From an uncultured Clostridia bacterium (GTDB lineage Bacteria; Bacillota; Clostridia; Acetivibrionales; CALMWN01), in contig CALMWN010000473.1 in the NCBI GenBank assembly GCA_937873555.1, positions 1-10,299 of the forward strand: a stretch of 10,299 bases of DNA, written 5' to 3'. Within the stretch, counting starts at the first letter, position 1. Every line of letters starts with the position of its first letter. Under the pieces are notes generated by a model. The model saw only the letters and a list, made by a program, of their open reading frames with translations, was not told the origin of the DNA and did no database searches. The translations under genes and the position numbers were made by a program. Shown piece by piece: positions 6,249-10,299 of the stretch.

Positions 6249-6317
6249 ACTGCCAATTTTAAAGCTCAAGCTTCTATATGTAGCTTGAGCCTTTTTGTCG
6301 CTAAACTTCAGATAATT
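6225..6317. repeat. 19-bp inverted repeat flanking a terminator hairpin
   Basis: AATTATCTAAAGTTTAGCG (6225-6243) reappears inverted as CGCTAAACTTCAGATAATT (6299-6317), with one mismatch in 19. The terminator at 6264-6296 lies between them. The left arm is also used by the upstream nest of repeats, so the two folds exclude each other. The unit could be a tiny non-autonomous element (about 93 bp) or a regulatory fold. Confidence 0.55.
6264..6296 (+). terminator. Rho-independent terminator
   Basis: GCTCAAGCT (6264-6272) pairs perfectly with AGCTTGAGC (6282-6290) around a 9-nt loop, followed by C and five T (6292-6296). AAA before the stem gives partial activity in the other direction. It would end transcription coming from the IS91-type genes. 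Confidence 0.75.
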
Positions 6318-6483
6318 TACTATACATTAGACTCCCTTCAACAAATAGATTTTAGATAATAGTAGTAAATAATGAATTAATTTATATTATAGCATTATAT
6401 GGATAATATTATAATAGATTCTATTTATGTAAATAGATTTATTATTTTTTAAGAATCTAGTGCCTTAACTACGAAATAATACA
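6318..6483. other. very AT-rich spacer with palindromes, no gene seen
   Basis: No plausible gene is present. The stretch contains a perfect palindrome TCTATTTAtgTAAATAGA (6420-6437), a second inverted repeat TAGATT (6434-6439) with AATCTA (6454-6459), and three copies of ATAGATT (near 6346, 6414 and 6433). The low complexity makes some of this expected by chance. Confidence 0.5.
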
Positions 6484-6538
6484 AAAATTATTTTTGGCAA
6501 AGTATAGTTGCCAACCAAGATATACTGCTAAATTACTC

Positions 6539-6583
6539 TTCTAATACGTGTTATACTTTATGTTAACAATAGACGTATTAGAA
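6539..6583. promoter_or_regulatory. IS630 promoter inside an 11-bp inverted repeat (operator-like)
   Basis: TTCTAATACGT (6539-6549) and ACGTATTAGAA (6573-6583) are perfect inverse copies. Between them lies an extended -10 promoter, TGtTATACT (6549-6557), so transcription would start near 6564, within the repeat. The right arm ends where the ribosome-binding site AAGGG begins (6583-6587), 7 nt before ATG 6595. The layout suggests self-limitation of transposase expression, by binding of a protein or by folding of incoming read-through RNA. Confidence 0.5.
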
Positions 6584-6594
6584 AGGGTACAAAA

Positions 6595-7110
6595 ATGGCT
6601 AGAAAAGCATCCATATTCGTACGTGAACTAACTTTAAAAGAAACACAAAAGCTTACTTCCATCACAAGGAAGAGGAATATAGATTATTCATTAAGGCAGA
6701 GGGCCGACATTATACTACTTTCATCCGAGGGGTGTGAGGTAAAACTTATCGCCCACAGAACCGGCCTTGACCAAAGCAATGTTAACAAATGGATTAAGAG
6801 GTTTAATGAAGGCGGATTTGACGCCCTTGGTGACATACCAAAGCCAGGTAGAGCTAAGGAAATTACCAAAGACATCGAGTTAAAGATTGCAGCTATCGCA
6901 TTGTCTGATCCTAAAGACCTTCGTAAGCCCTTTACTTCATGGACTGTTGACACCATCCGCCAAGAGGCCATTACTTCTGGTGTCGTTGAAACAATATCAT
7001 GGGAGGCTACCAGAAAGGCTCTAAAAAACTGCGGTATAACACCTCAAAGGAGCTGTACCTGGAAGGAAAGTAAAGATCCGGATTATCAGTCTAAAAAAAA
7101 GACATCATAG
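6595..7110 (+). CDS. IS630 family transposase, ORF A (helix-turn-helix part)
   Basis: This 171-aa ORF is the N-terminal, DNA-binding part of an IS630-type transposase. A helix-turn-helix of the HTH_23/29 type lies around residues 50-80 (KLIAHRTGLDQSNVNKWIKRF), followed by the linker GGFDALGDIPKPGRAKEI and a second winged-helix region ending in ALKNCGITPQRSCTWKESKDPDY. The frame ends at TAG 7108, shortly after a run of eight A (7093-7100). Slipping back one base there continues as KKDIIDLYMNPPKDAIVLCIDE, which is the usual IS630 sequence at this point, giving a full transposase of about 355 aa. The short ORF alone may act as a repressor. The ribosome-binding site is AAGGG, 7 nt upstream. Confidence 0.9.
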   Translation: MARKASIFVRELTLKETQKLTSITRKRNIDYSLRQRADIILLSSEGCEVKLIAHRTGLDQSNVNKWIKRFNEGGFDALGDIPKPGRAKEITKDIELKIAAIALSDPKDLRKPFTSWTVDTIRQEAITSGVVETISWEATRKALKNCGITPQRSCTWKESKDPDYQSKKKTS

Positions 7111-7118
7111 ATCTTTAC

Positions 7119-7661
7119 ATGAATCCACCCAAGGATGCAATAGTTCTCTGCATTGATGAGGATGGTCCACTATCTGTACGGCCTTATTCCGGAAGTACCT
7201 GGGCAAAGTCAGGGTATCCTAAAAGGATAAGAGCCACATACTCAAGGATAGAAGCTGTTGTACAGATGGTTGCTGCCTTTAATCCTCATGATGGTACAGG
7301 ATTTGCTAAATGTTACAATGTAAAGAATTTTGAAACCTTCTTGGACTTTCTTGCTGAGGTTGAGAGACATTATCCCGATACCAAAGTTCATATCATCTGG
7401 GATAACCTCTCTGCTCATAAAAAAGCCAAGAGAATATGGAACATTTACAATCCTGACAGCTTATTCAGTTTTCATTACACTCCGAGTAATGCATCCTGGC
7501 TTAATCTGATTGAGCCCTGGTTTGGGACTATCAATAAAAGAGCCTTGAATAACTCGGACTATAAAACACGTGAGCATCTAATGATTGCTCTTTATCAGGC
7601 TATATTTTATAGTAATGTCCATTCTAAGCCATACCGTTGGAAGAAGGTAGATGTAGCCTGA
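7119..7661 (+). CDS. IS630 family transposase, ORF B (DDE catalytic part)
   Basis: This 180-aa open frame encodes the DDE nuclease domain of the IS630 transposase. The catalytic acids are visible: D13 in VLCIDEDG, D95 in HIIWDNLSAHK and E132 in WLNLIEPWFG, with 36 residues between the second and third, in the range of the family. ATG 7119 is only the first ATG of the open frame; it has no ribosome-binding site, and the frame is open back through the A8 tract at 7093-7100. It is therefore most likely made by -1 ribosomal frameshifting from ORF A rather than on its own. If the family member is normally unsplit, the same data would mean a one-base mutation. The domain itself appears complete. 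Confidence 0.9.
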   Translation: MNPPKDAIVLCIDEDGPLSVRPYSGSTWAKSGYPKRIRATYSRIEAVVQMVAAFNPHDGTGFAKCYNVKNFETFLDFLAEVERHYPDTKVHIIWDNLSAHKKAKRIWNIYNPDSLFSFHYTPSNASWLNLIEPWFGTINKRALNNSDYKTREHLMIALYQAIFYSNVHSKPYRWKKVDVA

Positions 7662-7671
7662 TTTGTACTTA

Positions 7672-7705
7672 ATTATTTGTGCTACCTTGTGGTAGCACAA
7701 ATAAT
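7672..7705. terminator. perfect 15-bp hairpin, bidirectional terminator and IS630 right end
   Basis: ATTATTTGTGCTACC (7672-7686) pairs without mismatch with GGTAGCACAAATAAT (7691-7705) around a TTGT loop. It separates the rightward transposase from the leftward gene at 7719. The T-run is interrupted (ATTTT after the stem), so termination strength is uncertain. Confidence 0.6.
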
Positions 7706-7718
7706 ATTTTAAAAATAT

Positions 7719-7937
7719 CTAGCATTTTTTACACCACCAATGTTTTATATTGTGACAGAATCGATATACTTCATCAATAAATTCCTGACTTTCACCTCTT
7801 TTTACATCAATTTGTTTTAATGCATCTTTTATTGATTGGCCATATTCATCCAATGAGAAATCAATATTTGAAACGTTTCCCAACCAATCTTTCTTGTATG
7901 TAATTTTTCCTTCACTTCTTAACTTTTTAATCATCAT
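7719..7937 (-). CDS. hypothetical protein, possibly a truncated fragment
   Basis: This is a 72-aa ORF (from ATG 7937) of unknown family. The product is charged, has a likely helical middle (SLDEYGQSIKDALKQIDVKRG) and ends in HNIKHWWCKKC, a Trp- and Cys-rich tail. The open frame continues nine codons further upstream (VECAELYEP) to a stop, and no ribosome-binding site precedes ATG 7937 or the adjacent ATG 7934. This hints that it could be the remnant of a larger gene. It follows the 7961-8353 gene by 23 nt on the same strand and stops only about 13 bp from the IS630 right-end hairpin, so the IS may have replaced its original end. No function can be assigned. Confidence 0.5.
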   Translation of the reverse strand: MMIKKLRSEGKITYKKDWLGNVSNIDFSLDEYGQSIKDALKQIDVKRGESQEFIDEVYRFCHNIKHWWCKKC

Positions 7938-7960
7938 AGGCTCATAAAGCTCAGCACATT

Positions 7961-8353
7961 CTACTCACTCATTGCGTTTAAATGCCTTCGATACCTTTTG
8001 GGGATTTCTATCGGGCAATCATATCCGATAGCTTTAATAGCGTTTGCTATCATGATATTCCCATCTTCATAAAAAGTCTTAATCCTGGCACCTGCGTTGG
8101 TAATGCCTTTGTAATCTTCCAGGCATATAAAAGTCCAGTCCGCTCCGCCCTTGTTTATTACAACGCGGTAGAATTTATCGATATCCGGCTCTTTATAGCC
8201 AAACTTACTTAACATAGTTATATGGCATCCTACTACATCAGCAGGCGCAAGCAATACTGTATTGCCATCATGTGAAACACACATGAACAGCGGATCGTCG
8301 ATTTGCTTGGCATTTTCTATGCTTTGCTTTTCAGGATAACATTTTATAACCAA
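7961..8353 (-). CDS. hypothetical protein downstream of an XRE regulator
   Basis: This protein of 130 aa (from TTG 8353) has no family I recognise. It begins MVIKCYPEKQSIENAKQIDD, has strand-like stretches (LFMCVSHDGNTVLLAP, DWTFICLEDY, FYRVVINK) and a basic C terminus (IPKRYRRHL), and appears soluble with mixed alpha/beta structure. The start is chosen from AGGAGG (8359-8364), 5 nt before TTG 8353; the frame is open to 8392, but that would place the ribosome-binding site inside the gene. It lies 57 nt after the XRE repressor gene on the same strand, so the two are probably one transcript. That pairing, and its position opposite phage-like genes, suggests a prophage or integrative-element accessory gene. 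A toxin or immunity role is possible but unsupported. Confidence 0.7.
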   Translation of the reverse strand: MVIKCYPEKQSIENAKQIDDPLFMCVSHDGNTVLLAPADVVGCHITMLSKFGYKEPDIDKFYRVVINKGGADWTFICLEDYKGITNAGARIKTFYEDGNIMIANAIKAIGYDCPIEIPKRYRRHLNAMSE

Positions 8354-8410
8354 GATTACCTCCTGAATGTGTAAGTAGGGAAAGGTTATCAAGTTACATT
8401 TTCTTTTCCG

Positions 8411-8614
8411 TCAAGATTCCTGTATATGCTCGATCAGATCTCCCGGCTGGCACTTAAGATATCCGCAAAGCTTGTCAATCACCTCAAGCGATACATATTC
8501 ATTAGTGTTCATTTTTGCAAGCGTTGCCCAGGATATACCTGTGCTTTTTACTATATCAAGTTTTTTGACATCCTTATCTATCAACAATTTCAAGAAAGGT
8601 TTGTAGCTTATCAT
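8411..8614 (-). CDS. XRE-family transcriptional regulator (Cro/CI, YozG-like)
   Basis: This 67-aa protein is essentially a single helix-turn-helix domain. MISYKPFLKLLIDKDVKKLD is followed by the recognition region STGISWATLAKMNTNEYVSLEVIDKLCGYLKCQPGDLIEHI, the classic Cro/CI layout (HTH_26 or YozG type). Such short repressors bind operators as dimers. ATG 8614 is the start: GGAGG (8623-8627) lies 8 nt upstream, and the in-frame GTG at 8629 overlaps that site. A perfect -10 on the minus strand (8687-8692) is close to the opposite-facing promoter at 8702-8730, so the protein could control both directions, as phage repressors do. Its natural targets are not known. Confidence 0.88.
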   Translation of the reverse strand: MISYKPFLKLLIDKDVKKLDIVKSTGISWATLAKMNTNEYVSLEVIDKLCGYLKCQPGDLIEHIQES

Positions 8615-8686
8615 AATAAAATCCTCCACAAGATTCTCTTTATATTTTATAAAAGAACTTAATCAAAGTAAAGATTACTTAAATTT

Positions 8687-8692
8687 ATTATA
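8687..8692 (-). promoter_or_regulatory. -10 box of the XRE operon promoter
   Basis: TATAAT on the minus strand, 72 nt before ATG 8614. No good -35 is found at 16-18 nt, so the promoter may need an activator or be weak. Confidence 0.35.
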
Positions 8693-8701
8693 GAAATGAT
8701 A

Positions 8702-8730
8702 TTGACAATTCTACCTTTAATATGTTAAAT
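8702..8730 (+). promoter_or_regulatory. promoter for the rightward unknown genes
   Basis: A perfect -35 TTGACA (8702-8707) and TTAAAT (8725-8730), 17 nt apart. The transcript would have a leader of about 135 nt before ATG 8874, with no clear hairpin in it. The -35 is only 10 nt from the leftward -10 box, so the two promoters probably interfere. Confidence 0.5.
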
Positions 8731-8873
8731 AAATTAAAGATTTATAGATAACCATAAATTAATTATTTATTTATTGATACCAGCTAAAAACTTTATCAGC
8801 ATGTAATGCAATAAAAACCACTTTAGATACTTTTAAAAAGAATAAGTCTGTTTTAACAGGAGGTAAATGTCAA

Positions 8874-9236
8874 ATGAGAAAAAACAAACGTCAAAAGGTT
8901 CTCCCAATCATGATAGAAACCAATATTAATGTAACCAAACACACGGTGGACAGGTATTTACTAAGGCGTAAAATAGCAGGTATGAGCAGGAATGACGCGG
9001 CCCGACATATTGTCAATGAAGTAAAGTCGAGAGCACTTATTGGGATAGATGGTGACTTTGAGCACAGGCTTTTTAAAAGGGATATTTATGTTGTTAAAAG
9101 AGAACAGGACAGGCTTGTAGTTATAACAATGAAACTGACAAAATCAGCAAAAAAGGAGTTGTTTTCCCGAGACTTCAGTCTTGATACTGTGGATCATACC
9201 CCACTTCAGGACAAGAGGTTATATACGGACGCGTAA
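8874..9236 (+). CDS. hypothetical basic protein, possibly RelE/DUF4258-like
   Basis: This 120-aa protein has an isoelectric bias to basic residues. Residues 20-90 read TKHTVDRYLLRRK, then a helix (SRNDAARHIVNEVKSRALIG), then short strands ending in DIYVVKREQDRLVVITMKL. This order (H-x3-R near the start, helix, beta strands ending in a 'VV.T..' strand) resembles DUF4258 or RelE-like small RNase folds, but I cannot confirm it. The ribosome-binding site AGGAGG (8858-8863) is 10 nt from ATG 8874. An overlapping out-of-frame ATG at 8867 (20 codons) is closer to it and could lower translation. A promoter lies at 8702-8730. The next gene begins 52 nt downstream and is probably co-transcribed. A phage or integrative-element origin is likely. 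Confidence 0.75.
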   Translation: MRKNKRQKVLPIMIETNINVTKHTVDRYLLRRKIAGMSRNDAARHIVNEVKSRALIGIDGDFEHRLFKRDIYVVKREQDRLVVITMKLTKSAKKELFSRDFSLDTVDHTPLQDKRLYTDA

Positions 9237-9288
9237 ATAGGAAAAGGGATTGTTAAGAATGCTGTTATTTTTGAAAGGGTGATAATAC

Positions 9289-9666
9289 ATGAGTATAGCA
9301 AAAGATTGTATAGGTGATATTCTTAAAGCCTGTGAAAGGGCTCAAAAATGTAACGATATCCTGAATGGCGATCTCAGCAAAAGCGATCTGGCGATTCAGG
9401 ATATCCTACACTACATAGAGTTTGAGGACATAAACACAGTTCTTGCATATGCTGCTGTTAAAAAAATAAAAGAACTAAGGGAATTGAGAAGAAAAATAAA
9501 AAATGAATTGGAGCCACTGCAGATATTGCTTGCTCTTTTAGATTTAAAGGCCCTCGACAACATTAAGAAGAAAGTTGATAAAAGAGTCGAGCATCAGAAT
9601 GATCGGATTTACACTCCCAGAGTACTTAAAAATGAGTTGTATTATGACAATGCATCAAATCAATAA
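9289..9666 (+). CDS. hypothetical coiled-coil protein, phage-type
   Basis: This 125-aa, mostly helical, highly charged protein contains LAIQDILHYIEFEDINTVLAYAAVKKIKELRELRRKIKNELEPL (about residues 34-77). That is a coiled-coil-like stretch followed by KALDNIKKKVDKRV and a conserved-looking tail, RIYTPRVLKNELYYD. From memory, small Bacillota phage proteins share the pattern 'DILHYIE...K..KE.R..RR..K.EL' and end in 'YTPRVL(K/E)EL'; their function is unknown. The ribosome-binding site AAAGGG is about 9 nt before ATG 9289. It follows the 8874 gene on the same strand and is probably part of the same transcript. No enzymatic motif is seen. Confidence 0.75.
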   Translation: MSIAKDCIGDILKACERAQKCNDILNGDLSKSDLAIQDILHYIEFEDINTVLAYAAVKKIKELRELRRKIKNELEPLQILLALLDLKALDNIKKKVDKRVEHQNDRIYTPRVLKNELYYDNASNQ

Positions 9667-9738
9667 TAAAAATCTGCATGATATATTGCAAAAAAAATAC
9701 TATATTGTATAATTACTATATAGTTGTTTTTTAATAAC

Positions 9739-9757
9739 AGTGCCAATTGCAGGCACT
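9739..9757. repeat. small hairpin AGTGCC-7-GGCACT
   Basis: A perfect 6-bp stem, AGTGCC (9739-9744) and GGCACT (9752-9757), around AATTGCA. It is not followed by a T-run, so it is not an obvious terminator. It could be an operator or an RNA 3' structure. Confidence 0.35.
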
Positions 9758-9820
9758 ATATAATTGAAAGTCCCTGATAATCCATGGGCAGTATTATATA
9801 AAATAGTGCAGTTTTCTATA

Positions 9821-9847
9821 AAAGAAAGTATAAGCTTTCTTTTTTTA
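9821..9847 (+). terminator. Rho-independent terminator-like hairpin
   Basis: AAAGAAAG (9821-9828) pairs with CTTTCTTT (9835-9842), and the T-run continues to 9846. The stem is AT-rich and therefore weak. It would end the 8874-9666 transcript. Confidence 0.45.
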
Positions 9848-9876
9848 TTTCAATAAAAACTGAATACCAATTTTAT

Positions 9877-9913
9877 CAAAAAGACACGTAACCAAAATTT
9901 GCGTGTCTTTTTG
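9877..9913. terminator. strong bidirectional Rho-independent terminator
   Basis: CAAAAAGACACG (9877-9888) pairs perfectly with CGTGTCTTTTTG (9902-9913) around a 13-nt loop. The poly-A/poly-T flanks give U-runs in both directions. Confidence 0.75.
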
Positions 9914-10000
9914 TATTTTCTGCATGTCCATAGATTCAGAAATTATACATATCGACTTTCGGACAGCTTTGATTTATTCACAACAGCTGTTTAACGGGCA

Positions 10001-10029
10001 TTGGACAAGCAAAATGCGACATATACATA
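10001..10029 (+). promoter_or_regulatory. possible promoter of the 52-aa gene
   Basis: TTGGAC (10001-10006) and TACATA (10024-10029), 17 nt apart, lie 66 nt before ATG 10095. The -35 is good and the -10 is weak. Confidence 0.35.
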
Positions 10030-10094
10030 AAAATAAGAATACATAAATATTCAATGTTACTGCGATAATTATTCAGAATTGTGAGGTGTTTGTT

Positions 10095-10253
10095 ATGAGC
10101 AATCGGTATAACGAAATTGTTGAAAAAAAATATATAATCAATCAAGGTTTTTGCGAGCAAGGCAATACATTCCAGGAACTGATGGAAGAGTGCTTAAAAA
10201 TATATATAAACATTAACTATGAAATGGGAATGGCAGAAAAACAGTCCAGTTGA
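10095..10253 (+). CDS. small hypothetical protein (52 aa)
   Basis: This short ORF starts at ATG 10095 with GAGGTG (10083-10088) 6 nt upstream and ends at TGA 10251. The product begins MSNRYNEIVEKKYIINQGFC, continues EQGNTFQELMEECLKIYI and ends in MAEKQSS. It is charged and likely helical, with two cysteines and no membrane segment. Codon content and the ribosome-binding site look like a real gene rather than chance, and a possible promoter lies upstream. No family is recognised. It is separated from the genes to its left by two terminators, so it belongs to a different transcript. Confidence 0.5.
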   Translation: MSNRYNEIVEKKYIINQGFCEQGNTFQELMEECLKIYININYEMGMAEKQSS

Positions 10254-10299
10254 AAATGCATCATCATCAGATACTTGTTAACTATCTGCTATATGGTAT

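Larger units (their letters stand above)
6484..7705 (+). mobile_element. IS630-family insertion sequence (ends approximate)
   Basis: The element carries a two-frame IS630-type transposase (6595-7661). The tentative ends share AAAA(T)TTATTT(T/G)TG read inward, at 6484-6497 on the left and 7679-7709 (inverted) on the right. Each is followed by a hairpin: TTGGCAA-7-TTGCCAA (6494-6514) on the left, and ATTATTTGTGCTACC with its exact inverse (7672-7705) on the right. IS630 elements insert at TA and duplicate it; several TA dinucleotides near both ends fit, so the exact edges remain open. About 1.2 kb is normal for the family. Confidence 0.6.

Noticed and set aside
6174..6317. Integron attC site or CRISPR-like repeat
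   Set aside because: The arms do not carry the integron R/L core boxes, and there are no regularly spaced direct repeats.
8737..8873. Riboswitch in the 135-nt leader of the 8874 gene
   Set aside because: Only trivial 4-bp inverted repeats are visible and no known aptamer core was recognised.
9978..10160. 60-aa minus-strand ORF
   Set aside because: It has no ribosome-binding site or domain, overlaps the better supported ORF at 10095, and has a low-complexity Ile/Phe/Asn composition.

Overview
The window looks like a chromosomal accessory region of an AT-rich, Gram-positive anaerobe of the class Clostridia. This is an inference from the base composition, the strong purine-rich ribosome-binding sites, the U-run terminators, and Clostridia/Bacillota-type protein families (FHS-like sugar transporter, YkuD/peptidoglycan-binding enzyme, YozG-like XRE repressor, IS630 and IS91-type transposases). 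No rRNA, tRNA or CRISPR array was seen, and the species cannot be named from this sequence.

Layout. 1-2480 carries metabolic cargo: a possible tiny zinc-ribbon peptide (144-278), a 12-TM MFS transporter of the sugar/FHS type (319-1458) and, convergent to it, a TIM-barrel sugar-phosphate isomerase/epimerase-like protein (1524-2378). These two may handle the same sugar. 2481-3607 (minus strand) holds an N-terminally truncated L,D-transpeptidase and, directly upstream of it, a VapC-like PIN ribonuclease with a small charged partner gene one base downstream of its stop codon. 3684-4015 has a dyad, a promoter and a small membrane-protein gene broken by one missing base.

4016 to about 6214 is an IS91-type element in which a tyrosine recombinase and a HUH (Y2) transposase overlap by 8 nt. 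Its 3' side runs into a striking nest of inverted repeats (6174-6317) that also includes a terminator. 6320-6480 is a very AT-rich spacer. About 6484-7705 is an IS630-family element whose transposase is split by a -1 frameshift at an A8 tract. Its promoter lies inside an 11-bp inverted repeat and it ends in a perfect 15-bp hairpin.

7719-9666 looks like a small phage- or integrative-element-type control region. An XRE repressor and two unknown genes run leftward; two unknown genes (a basic, RelE/DUF4258-like protein and a coiled-coil protein) run rightward; the promoters between them are nearly back to back. 9667-10299 contains a hairpin, two strong terminators and a previously unlisted 52-aa ORF with its own promoter and ribosome-binding site.

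Overall this is a patchwork: metabolic and cell-wall genes interrupted or truncated beside a toxin-antitoxin-like pair, two transposable elements and phage-like remnants. The best candidates for something undescribed are the toxin/partner pair in reversed order, the coupled tyrosine-recombinase/HUH element with its complex palindromic 3' flank, and the divergent XRE-controlled unknown genes.
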